From the NCBI GenBank assembly GCA_030152405.1, contig JASLJL010000300.1, positions 1 to 8,230 of the forward strand: 8,230 nt of DNA, written 5' to 3'. A program made the translations under genes and the position numbers. This stretch comes from Gordonia sp. (in: high G+C Gram-positive bacteria) (GTDB lineage Bacteria > Actinomycetota > Actinomycetes > Mycobacteriales > Mycobacteriaceae). Each line of letters begins with the position of its first letter. The stretch's first letter is position 1. Below are positions 1 through 6,325 of the stretch, in pieces. The notes under the pieces are model-generated. The model saw nothing but the letters and a program-made list of their open reading frames with translations. It was not told the DNA's origin and searched no databases.

Positions 1-581
1 GCCGACTCTCCGAGCAACTGCGGCGTTTCCTCGACGACCAGGCGTGGCTCGAGAACCGTCGCGTGATGGACCTGCTCCGCGACATCGAGGCGTCGGCGTA
101 CACGGTCCGCGACCGGCGCATCGACGACTTCGCCCACGAGATCGACTCGCCGTCGCCCACCGTCCATCTCCCGATGGAACGCCCGCTGCACCGCCCCGCG
201 GCGAGCGTCGAAGTCGACAGCGACGGCATCGAGGACGGTGAGGCGCTGGGTGATTCGGACGCGCTGTTCGAGCAGGTGCACATCGATCCGGCACCGTTGA
301 TCGACGGTGTGCGCAGAGCGTTGCGGCGCCACGGCCAGGTGACGCTCGCAGACGTGCTCGTCGAATCACCGCTCACCCAGGGCCTCGCCGAACTGATCAC
401 CTATCTGTCGTTGACCGACGACGGTTTCGTCAAGATCTTCGACGACCAGACCTCCGAATCGGTGACCTGGACCGACGAGGACGGTCGCCCGCGCACCGCG
501 ACCGTCCCCCGCGTCATCTACTCCCGACACCGCCCCTCGCACGACCCCCAGATGGAGACCACCGAGATGGAGACCAGTTGA
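1..581 (+). CDS. jetA: JetA (DUF3375) Wadjet kleisin-like subunit, C-terminal part
   Basis: The gene is cut by the left edge: the frame is open from base 3 and gives 192 residues before the TGA at 579-581. The family is usually near 480-500 residues, so over half is missing. The visible part starts with a helical stretch (L-R-R-F-L-D-D-Q around bases 18-45, then E-N-R-R-V-M-D-L-L), typical of DUF3375. Near bases 340-410 comes the family's C-terminal winged-helix signature (TLADVLVESPLTQGLAELI). JetA corresponds to MukF/MksF, the kleisin that links the JetC head domains and binds JetB. This identification rests on family memory of these motifs plus the DUF4194 and SMC-like genes directly downstream. 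The stop codon overlaps the jetB start, so the genes are co-transcribed and probably translationally coupled. The promoter lies outside the window. The C-terminus (METTEMETS) comes from a 15-bp tandem duplication. Confidence 0.88.
   Translation, partial: RLSEQLRRFLDDQAWLENRRVMDLLRDIEASAYTVRDRRIDDFAHEIDSPSPTVHLPMERPLHRPAASVEVDSDGIEDGEALGDSDALFEQVHIDPAPLIDGVRRALRRHGQVTLADVLVESPLTQGLAELITYLSLTDDGFVKIFDDQTSESVTWTDEDGRPRTATVPRVIYSRHRPSHDPQMETTEMETS
550..576 (+). repeat. 12-bp direct repeat with 15-bp period at the jetA/jetB junction
   Basis: AGATGGAGACCA occurs at 550-561 and again, perfectly, at 565-576, with CCG between. The repeat stays in the jetA frame and encodes the last residues MET-TE-METS. 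Each copy carries a GGAG Shine-Dalgarno core; only the second copy is correctly spaced from the jetB start. It looks like a recent tandem duplication. Confidence 0.8.
569..572 (+). promoter_or_regulatory. Ribosome binding site for jetB
   Basis: GGAG lies 5 nt before the TTG at 578-580, inside the end of jetA. It supports the TTG as the jetB start despite the rare codon. An identical GGAG at 554-557 is 20 nt from the start, too far to serve it. Confidence 0.55.
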
Positions 582-1177
582 GCCGCACCGTTCCCCGCGA
601 CGAACTGAACCTGTCTCTCGCGGTCACCTCGTTGATGAGAGGCGTCGTGTACCGCGACTCCGCCGAGACCACCTGGCAGCACGTGGTGGGTCTCGCCGCG
701 CAGGTCAGCGACTACGTCGCGACGCTCGGGCTGTCGGTGGTGATCGACGAGGCCGAGGGCTACGCGTTCCTGCGCTCCCGCAGCGACGACGAGCTGGCCG
801 AGCTCGGCATCCCGCGCCTGGTCGCCCGTCATCAGCTTCCGCTGCACACGTCGCTGCTGCTGGCTCTGCTCCGCAAGCGTCTCGCCGAGTACGACACGAC
901 GGACGCGGGCAGCCGGCTGGTGCTGACCGGGACTCAACTGCGCGAGCTGCTCGCACCGTTCTTTCCCGCGACCACCAATGAGGCACGAACCGCCGATCAG
1001 ACCGACACCGCGGTCCGCCGGGTCACCGAGCTCGGCTTCCTCCGCCGGATGCCCGGTCAAGACGGCGAGTACGAAGTGCGCCGCGTGATCAAGGCGTACG
1101 TCGACGCGCAGTGGCTCGCCGACTTCGACACCCACCTGGCCGAGTACGCCGCGATCGCCGGAGAGGAGACCCGATGA
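578..1177 (+). CDS. jetB: JetB (DUF4194) Wadjet kite-like subunit
   Basis: This 199-residue protein matches DUF4194 (JetB/MksE, the kite subunit analogous to MukE), which forms dimers of tandem winged helices and clamps the JetA kleisin to regulate the JetC motor. Visible family features are L-M-R-G-V-V-Y-R at residues 19-26, G-Y-A-F-L near 61-65, and a C-terminal E-Y-E-V-R-R-V-I-K-A-Y-V-D-A-Q-W-L stretch near 164-180. The length is normal for the family. The chosen start is TTG at 578, because GGAG is 5 nt upstream, it overlaps the jetA stop as TTGA, and the conserved N-terminal helix (NLSLAVTSLM) lies before the first internal ATG at 635, which would delete it. The stop overlaps the jetC ATG as ATGA. 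The tight overlaps suggest translational coupling that keeps the subunits in ratio. Identity is strong; the start is less certain. Confidence 0.88.
   Translation: MSRTVPRDELNLSLAVTSLMRGVVYRDSAETTWQHVVGLAAQVSDYVATLGLSVVIDEAEGYAFLRSRSDDELAELGIPRLVARHQLPLHTSLLLALLRKRLAEYDTTDAGSRLVLTGTQLRELLAPFFPATTNEARTADQTDTAVRRVTELGFLRRMPGQDGEYEVRRVIKAYVDAQWLADFDTHLAEYAAIAGEETR
1164..1168 (+). promoter_or_regulatory. Ribosome binding site for jetC
   Basis: AGGAG, within the purine-rich run GGAGAGGAG, ends 5 nt before the ATG at 1174. It fixes the jetC start there and rules out the frame's upstream ATG at 1111, which would add 21 arginine-rich residues lying entirely inside jetB. Confidence 0.75.
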
Positions 1178-4100
1178 CCGGACTGTTCTCGGCGACCGAA
1201 TTGCAGAGCAACGAGTCGGCGCGGTCGGGTTTCCGACTGCAACGGTTCCAGGTGCTCAACTGGGGCACGTTCGATCAGCGTGTCTGGACGCTGACGTTGG
1301 ACGGCGAGAACGGGCTGCTCACCGGCGACATCGGGTCAGGCAAGTCGACTCTGGTGGACGCGTTGACCACCCTTCTGCTGCCCGCGCACCGCGTCGCGTA
1401 CAACAAGGCGGCGGGCGCCGAGTCGCGGGAGCGCGATCTGCGCTCGTACGTCCTCGGCTACTACAAGTCCGAGCGCAACGAGAGCACCGGTTCGTCCCGC
1501 CCGGTGGCCCTGCGCGGCATGTCGAACTACTCGGTGATCCTCGGGGTGTTCGCCAACGAGGGATACGACGAGACCGTCACCCTCGCTCAGGTGTTCTCGA
1601 TGCGGCACGACTCCGGCCAGCCGGAACGGTTCTTCACAGTCACCGACCGAGCGCTCGACATCTCAGCCGACTTCGCCGACTTCGGCACGGACCTGCGGGC
1701 GCTGCGCAAGCGGCTCACCGCGGGCGGCACCCGCATTCACGAGCACTTCCCGGAATACGGCCGCGACTACCGCCGGACGCTGGCCGTCCGCTCCGAGCAG
1801 GCGATGGAGCTGTTCCACCAGACGGTGTCGATGAAGGCCGTCGGCAATCTCAACGACTTCGTGCGCGACCACATGCTCGAACCGTTCGACTCCAGCGGGT
1901 GGGTCGACACGATGGTGTCGCACTTCGAGGATCTGACGGCCGCGCACGACGCCGTCGTCCTCGCTCGACGCCAGCTCGACGAGTTGACCCCGATGCTCGC
2001 CGATCACGACCGGTACACCAGTCACATCGCCATGTCGGCCGAGCTGCGGGAGCGCCGCGCCGCGCTGCGACACTACTTCGCCCAACGTCGTCTGGATCTG
2101 CTCGGCGACTCGTTGGACGGCCACAACCGCGATCTCGCGGCCACACGCACCGCCTTGGACACGACCGAACGCGACCTCGCCGACTTGCGGATCAGCGTGC
2201 GCGAGTTGGAATTCCAGCAGGCGGGTCTCGGCGGCAACGACATCGCCGCCCTCGAAGCCCAGATCGCCGACGCACAGCGTCAACGCGAGGAGCGCGCCGC
2301 AGCGTTCGAGCGCTATTCGTCGCTGCTCGACGAGTCCGGGCTCGGCCCGGTCGAAGACCGCAGTCAGTTCGACCACCGCCGCACCGAAGCCGCCGACGCC
2401 GTCGACGAACTCGACGCCGAGATGGCCGACGTCGCCAACGCGATCACCGAACTCGTCGTCGACCGGCGTCAGCTCGACGGCGAAGGACGCCGCGTGGCGG
2501 GTGAGATCGCCAGCCTGCGCGGACGCACGAGCAACATCCCCGAGCGGAACCTCCGAATGCGGGAGATGATCTGCAGCGGCGTCGGCGTCGAACACGACCG
2601 GCTGCCGTTCGTCGGCGAGCTGATCGGCGTGCGGGCCGACGAGTCCCGATGGGAAGGCGCCGCCGAGCGGGTGCTGCGTGGCTTCGGCCTGTCCCTGCTG
2701 GTCTCGACCGATCTGTACGACGAGGTGTCGAGCTGGATCGACGCCAATCATCTCGGCGGTCGTCTCGTCTACTTCAAGGTCCCCGACCGCATGCAGGCCA
2801 AGAGCGGACCCACGCCCCCGCCCACCGCCCTCGTGCACAAACTCGACATCAAGGACGGTCCGTTCTACGAGTGGCTCGAACGCAGGCTTTTCGAACGCGC
2901 ACGACACGTCTGTGCCGACTCCCTCGACGAGTTCCGATCCGCCGAGTATGCGGTGACGGTCAGCGGACAGGTCCGTTCCGGCGGCGGTCGCCACGAGAAG
3001 GACGATTCACGTCGTGTCGACGATCGTCGCGACTACGTCCTCGGCTGGAGCAACGAGCAGAAGGTGAACGCCCTGTTCACCGCAGGACAGCGTGTGCAGT
3101 CCGAGCTCAACAGGATCGACGCCGAGATCGCCGAGCTCGAGGACGGCCGTCGTCGATCGATCAATCGTCGCAACGCGCTCACCGGGCTCGACGCCTATCC
3201 GAGCTTCGACGCCGTCGACTGGATGTCGGTCGCCTCGCGCATCGCCGACCTGAGCCGCCGGAAGTCGGAGCTGGAGCAGTCGTCCGACGAACTCGCCGAG
3301 GTCACCGAGACCATCGCCTCGACTCGCGAGCAGCTCTCGGCCGTCGACGCCACCCGCGACGGGCTCCGCGACAAGGTGTCCCGCCTCGAGATGGCGCGCA
3401 GCCAGGCCGAGCAGGCGCGCGACGCCGCGCGCATCGTCGTCGACGAGCCCGAGTTCGAGGACGCCGCCGCGCACTTCGACGCCATCACCGTCGCCGTCGA
3501 CGACTACCGCGCCAAGGCCGGTTCGGGCGCCGAGGTCGAGCTGACCGTCGACGAGTGCGGCGAACTCGAGGGGTCGCTGGCGGAGTCGTTGACCGACGCG
3601 TCGGAGCAACACACCTCGCGGGCCGGATCGTACGAGACGCGCGTGGTGAATCGGATGTCGGAGTTCAACCGGAATCACCCGGTTCTGACGACCGAGTTCG
3701 ACGCGGACATCCGTTCGTCCGACGAGTACCGCGAACTCCACCGGCGTCTGTCCGAAGACGATCTGCCGCGTTTCGAGGAGGAGTTCAAGACCTACCTGAA
3801 CACCAACGCGATCCGGGACATCGCGATCTTCGCGGCCAAGCTGAACAAGGAAGTCCATCTGATCCACTCGAAGATCGACACGATCAACGAGTCGTTGTCT
3901 GGCATCGAGTACAACCCCGGCCGGTACATCCGGCTCGAGGCGAACCCGACTCCCTCGCAGGAGATCCGCGACTTCCGGGCCGACCTGCGTCGCTGCAGCG
4001 ACGGCGAGATGGAGATCGGCGCCGAGGAGGAGCAGTACAGCGAGGAGAAGTTCCTCTTGGTCAAGGCCATCGTCGAACGATTCCGGGGCCGCGAGGGATT

Positions 4101-4578
4101 CACCGACATCGATCGTCGTTGGACCGAACTCGTCACCGACGTACGGAATTGGGTCACCTTCGCGGCGTCCGAACGCTACGTGGAGGACGACGCCGAGTAC
4201 GAGAACTACACCGACTCCGACGGGAAGTCCGGCGGTCAGAAGGAGAAGTTGGCGTACACGATCCTCGCTGCGTCGCTCGCGTACCAGTTCGACCTCAAGT
4301 GGGGCGCCACCTGCTCACGCGACTTCCGGTTCGTGGTGATCGACGAGGCGTTCGGCCGCGGGTCCGACGACTCCGCCCGGTACGCCCTCACGCTGTTCGC
4401 CAAACTCGGACTGCAACTGCTCATCGTGACCCCGCTGACGAAGATCTACACGATCGAACCGTTCGTGTCGGCCGTCGGCTACGTCGAGAATCGGGGCGGG
4501 AACTACTCCCAGCTGCAGTGCCTGACGATCGAGCAGTACCGCGAGTCTCGTCGGACCCGCGAGACCGTCCCCGGCTGA
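1174..4578 (+). CDS. jetC: JetC, SMC/MukB-like ATPase of a type I Wadjet complex
   Basis: This 1134-residue protein is the SMC-like motor subunit (MksB-like) of a Wadjet/Mks condensin, which dimerises and hydrolyses ATP to extrude DNA loops. The N-terminal head has a Walker A motif, G-D-I-G-S-G-K-S-T, at residues 51-59 (K57). A long helical, coiled-coil-like arm runs about 250-455. A central globular hinge-like part runs about 456-620 and includes LPFVGELIGV (477-486) and the JetC-typical R-H-E-K-D-D (606-611) before D-Y-V-L-G-W (620-625). A return arm follows to about 825. The C-terminal head has Y-N-P-G-R-Y-I-R-L, the ABC signature S-G-G-Q (1019-1022) and Walker B F-V-V-I-D-E-A (1053-1059, catalytic E1058). 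All ATPase motifs are intact with no frameshift, so the protein looks functional. Known family members restrict plasmids by having JetD cleave the extruded circle. Unusually, no jetD follows: the next gene converges 27 bp away. Confidence 0.93.
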   Translation: MTGLFSATELQSNESARSGFRLQRFQVLNWGTFDQRVWTLTLDGENGLLTGDIGSGKSTLVDALTTLLLPAHRVAYNKAAGAESRERDLRSYVLGYYKSERNESTGSSRPVALRGMSNYSVILGVFANEGYDETVTLAQVFSMRHDSGQPERFFTVTDRALDISADFADFGTDLRALRKRLTAGGTRIHEHFPEYGRDYRRTLAVRSEQAMELFHQTVSMKAVGNLNDFVRDHMLEPFDSSGWVDTMVSHFEDLTAAHDAVVLARRQLDELTPMLADHDRYTSHIAMSAELRERRAALRHYFAQRRLDLLGDSLDGHNRDLAATRTALDTTERDLADLRISVRELEFQQAGLGGNDIAALEAQIADAQRQREERAAAFERYSSLLDESGLGPVEDRSQFDHRRTEAADAVDELDAEMADVANAITELVVDRRQLDGEGRRVAGEIASLRGRTSNIPERNLRMREMICSGVGVEHDRLPFVGELIGVRADESRWEGAAERVLRGFGLSLLVSTDLYDEVSSWIDANHLGGRLVYFKVPDRMQAKSGPTPPPTALVHKLDIKDGPFYEWLERRLFERARHVCADSLDEFRSAEYAVTVSGQVRSGGGRHEKDDSRRVDDRRDYVLGWSNEQKVNALFTAGQRVQSELNRIDAEIAELEDGRRRSINRRNALTGLDAYPSFDAVDWMSVASRIADLSRRKSELEQSSDELAEVTETIASTREQLSAVDATRDGLRDKVSRLEMARSQAEQARDAARIVVDEPEFEDAAAHFDAITVAVDDYRAKAGSGAEVELTVDECGELEGSLAESLTDASEQHTSRAGSYETRVVNRMSEFNRNHPVLTTEFDADIRSSDEYRELHRRLSEDDLPRFEEEFKTYLNTNAIRDIAIFAAKLNKEVHLIHSKIDTINESLSGIEYNPGRYIRLEANPTPSQEIRDFRADLRRCSDGEMEIGAEEEQYSEEKFLLVKAIVERFRGREGFTDIDRRWTELVTDVRNWVTFAASERYVEDDAEYENYTDSDGKSGGQKEKLAYTILAASLAYQFDLKWGATCSRDFRFVVIDEAFGRGSDDSARYALTLFAKLGLQLLIVTPLTKIYTIEPFVSAVGYVENRGGNYSQLQCLTIEQYRESRRTRETVPG

Positions 4579-4594
4579 CGCCGTCCCGGCCGCC

Positions 4595-4609
4595 GTGACC
4601 CGCGGTCAC
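4595..4609. terminator. Short hairpin between convergent genes, possible weak terminator
   Basis: GTGACC-CGC-GGTCAC is a perfect 6-bp inverted repeat with a 3-nt loop, in the 27-bp gap between the jetC stop and the dioxygenase stop; its right arm overlaps the latter (TCA at 4606-4608). There is no T-tract, as is common in high-GC actinobacteria. A role in ending either transcript is an inference, and chance is possible for so short a stem. Confidence 0.3.
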
Positions 4610-5556
4610 CTGCCGGGCCGTGCACCGGGTGGCGGCGGTCCCATCGGGCCCCCGCCGTTCGGGCCGCCTGCAGTCGGCGCGGTGCGGGTGTCGATCCGGA
4701 CGTCGAGGGCGGCGCGGTAGCCCGACACCGCGTTCCCGGTCATCGAAGCGAGTTGGGAGACGCCGGAGTCGTCGCCGAACACGTTGTCCGAGGCGAGAGT
4801 GATCGCGCTGAGGTTCTGGGCCGAACCGCGATACGCGTTCTGCTCGTACACCACCTTGCAGGCGTCTTCGGGGAGAGCGAGCTGGGACGTGGCGATCGCC
4901 CGGGTGTGATCGGTGATCGACGCGACGTTCGGGTACACCTCGAAGTGGATGTGCGGCCAGCGCCCGGTGTAGCAGCCGGGAAAGATCGACGTGAACGTCA
5001 CGTCGCCGTTCGCATCGGCCACCTGCACGCCGCGCAGGTACGTCTCCTCGGTGATCCCGTCGGAGTACATGGAGTAACCGCCGCCGGCGTCGCAGTGCCA
5101 GGCGTACACGGCGACGCCCGCGAACGGAGCGTTCTGTTTCGCCATGTCTTTCACGGCGAGGCTGATCGTCAGCGGCACGCCCTTCGCCGTCGCCCCACCG
5201 CCGAGACTCGATCGGATGTCACGACGCACGATGCCTGACCTCGTCAGGACGTCGGGCCCGTTCGAACCGTCGCCCGGGTAGGGTCCCGCCGTCTCGTCGG
5301 GGATCTCGCCCGCAGACGTCGCGGACTCCGTCGTCGCCGATGGCGCCGCGCCGTCCGCACCGGAGTCGGAGCATGCGGCGAGCAGTGCCGTCGCTGCACC
5401 CGCTCCGATGGCGGCGAGTGCCCGTCGTCTGGTCAGGAGCGTCTGGATGTCGAAGACCGCCCCCTGATCGACCACCTGCTCGTCGGGGCGGTGCAGGGGG
5501 CGACCCTCGTAGGTGGGACCGGTCATGGTCTGGTCTGCGGTCGGCGGACGGCGCAT
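4606..5556 (-). CDS. Tat-exported lipoprotein of the intradiol ring-cleavage dioxygenase family
   Basis: The 316-residue product belongs to the family of catechol 1,2- and protocatechuate 3,4-dioxygenases, non-haem Fe(III) enzymes that open catecholic rings between the two hydroxyls. A twin-arginine signal, T-R-R-R-A-L at residues 42-47, leads into an Ala-rich hydrophobic run ending in the lipobox L-A-A-C (C62), so a lipid-anchored protein outside the membrane is predicted. The catalytic domain starts at D-E-T-A-G-P-Y (87-93). Candidate iron ligands are Y161 (G-G-G-Y), Y196 (P-G-C-Y), H202 and H204 (P-H-I-H-F), with R199 at the usual active-site arginine position. Cysteines 155, 195 and 233 could form a disulfide after folding. 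The tail (297-316) is Gly/Pro-rich. The start at 5556 is chosen because GAGAGG lies 8 nt upstream; ATG 5526 or GTG 5475 are alternatives, since 41 residues before the twin arginines is long. The natural substrate is unknown. The gene stands alone, convergent with jetC. Confidence 0.87.
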   Translation of the reverse strand: MRRPPTADQTMTGPTYEGRPLHRPDEQVVDQGAVFDIQTLLTRRRALAAIGAGAATALLAACSDSGADGAAPSATTESATSAGEIPDETAGPYPGDGSNGPDVLTRSGIVRRDIRSSLGGGATAKGVPLTISLAVKDMAKQNAPFAGVAVYAWHCDAGGGYSMYSDGITEETYLRGVQVADANGDVTFTSIFPGCYTGRWPHIHFEVYPNVASITDHTRAIATSQLALPEDACKVVYEQNAYRGSAQNLSAITLASDNVFGDDSGVSQLASMTGNAVSGYRAALDVRIDTRTAPTAGGPNGGGPMGPPPPGARPGR

Positions 5557-5564
5557 GGGTGCGA

Positions 5565-5570
5565 CCTCTC
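5565..5570 (-). promoter_or_regulatory. Ribosome binding site for the dioxygenase gene
   Basis: On the minus strand GAGAGG sits 8 nt before the ATG whose first base is 5556. It favours that start over the in-frame ATG 30 nt downstream. I could not identify a convincing -10/-35 pair for this gene in the spacer. Confidence 0.5.
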
Positions 5571-5603
5571 GTCGTGTCTGTTCGGCTGTCGAGATCGATG
5601 GTC

Positions 5604-5617
5604 GCAGGATCGCCTGC
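5604..5617. repeat. Short inverted repeat upstream of the dioxygenase gene
   Basis: GCAGG-ATCG-CCTGC is a 5-bp perfect palindrome with a 4-nt centre, 48 bp upstream of the dioxygenase start and likely inside its 5' leader or promoter. It could be an operator half-site pair or a chance match; nothing else supports a role. Confidence 0.2.
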
Positions 5618-5662
5618 ACGACCGCCCGACATCGTCTGTGAATCCCCTGGGAGCCGGGCGCA

Positions 5663-5681
5663 CCGCCGAGGGTGTCGGCGG
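5663..5681. promoter_or_regulatory. Inverted repeat over the -35 region of the gene at 5701, candidate operator
   Basis: CCGCCGA-GGGTG-TCGGCGG is a perfect 7-bp inverted repeat with a 5-nt spacer. It covers the place where a -35 element would lie for the -10 at 5689-5694 and is centred near -29 from the inferred start point. The position fits a repressor site, but GC-rich palindromes arise easily by chance here and no regulator gene is adjacent. Confidence 0.35.
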
Positions 5682-5688
5682 CACGCGC

Positions 5689-5694
5689 TACGGT
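5689..5694 (+). promoter_or_regulatory. -10 element for leaderless transcription of the gene at 5701
   Basis: TACGGT fits the actinobacterial TANNNT consensus, and 6 nt separate it from the ATG at 5701. Transcription would therefore begin at or next to the A of the start codon. No Shine-Dalgarno sequence lies before this ATG (TGCAGCC), as expected for a leaderless mRNA. No recognisable -35 element is present. Confidence 0.55.
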
Positions 5695-5700
5695 GCAGCC

Positions 5701-6312
5701 ATGAGTTCTGTTCCCGCCGTCATCGGTCTCCCCGTCGCAGGCGTCGTCCAACTGTGGACCGACGAGCCGAGCATCTGGCGGGTCGACGACTTCGAGCAGT
5801 TCAGCGCGCTTGTCGGAACCGGGCAACTCGAGCGGACCGAGGTCGCGCCGCGCCGATTCCGCGAGACGGGTCTGCTCGATGAGACGGCTGGGACGCTGAC
5901 TCTCGACGGCACGGTCTTCGCCCTGCGACCGGCAGACGAGTTCGACGGCGACTTCTGGGATTCGCTGAACGCCGCCGTCACCGCCATCGCCACGGACGCC
6001 TTCGGTCGAGGCGAGATCGTCGTGACCGAACGCGGCGGATGGGAGTCGTCGGACGACGAGTACTGCTTGGCCGGGGCGCTGATGAACGACGGCGAACCGG
6101 TGGTTCTCATCGAGACCGCCCCGGTCCCGACCGAGAACGCGTTCTGGCCGCCGTCGGACGATCCGGTGGGGCAGACCGTCACGGCGCCGCTGTCCGACGA
6201 GACCCTGCCGGGTATCGGTGTGCTCACGATGGCCGCGGTGAACGGTTGGGGCGTCGCACCCTGGGACGTGGCGATCACGTACATCGTTCCCGACCGCGGT
6301 GCGGACGACTGA
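5701..6312 (+). CDS. Unrecognised acidic protein, lysine-free, upstream of a SWIM/SNF2-type gene
   Basis: I do not recognise this 203-residue protein. It shows no signal peptide, transmembrane segment or familiar motif. The N-terminus (MSSVPAVIGLPVAGVVQLWT) is mildly hydrophobic but lacks a basic n-region, so it is not a convincing signal. By hand count it has 35 Asp/Glu, 9 Arg, no Lys, no His, a single Cys and 7 Trp, giving a net charge near -26. The frame is open upstream to an ATG at 5491, but that would run through the divergent gene's start region; 5701 is chosen because the coding-like composition begins there and a leaderless -10 sits directly before it. The next gene starts 13 bp downstream on the same strand, so the two probably form an operon. 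A cytoplasmic role linked to that SNF2-type protein is inference from position only. Confidence 0.72.
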   Translation: MSSVPAVIGLPVAGVVQLWTDEPSIWRVDDFEQFSALVGTGQLERTEVAPRRFRETGLLDETAGTLTLDGTVFALRPADEFDGDFWDSLNAAVTAIATDAFGRGEIVVTERGGWESSDDEYCLAGALMNDGEPVVLIETAPVPTENAFWPPSDDPVGQTVTAPLSDETLPGIGVLTMAAVNGWGVAPWDVAITYIVPDRGADD

Positions 6313-6325
6313 CCTCTGCCCTGAG

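Noticed and set aside
1663..2994. 443-residue open frame on the minus strand, antisense to jetC
   Set aside because: It is a shadow of jetC caused by high GC at third codon positions, with Val/Glu/Gly/Ala-rich low-information sequence, no recognised domain, and full overlap with a strongly supported gene.
2649..4598. 649-residue open frame on the plus strand in another phase of jetC
   Set aside because: The translation is extremely Arg-rich and repetitive, typical of an out-of-frame reading of GC-rich coding sequence; jetC motifs prove the other frame.
4579..5556. Possible decayed jetD after jetC
   Set aside because: The stretch is fully occupied by an intact dioxygenase gene on the other strand; no Toprim-like or DUF3322/DUF2220-like translation was seen in the plus frames.
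5491..5700. Upstream extension of the 5701 gene to an ATG at 5491
   Set aside because: It crosses the start of the divergent dioxygenase gene, and a leaderless promoter lies directly before 5701.
5557..5700. Small RNA or riboswitch in the divergent spacer
   Set aside because: Only short palindromes are present; there is no conserved aptamer-like structure, and 144 bp is well explained by two promoters.
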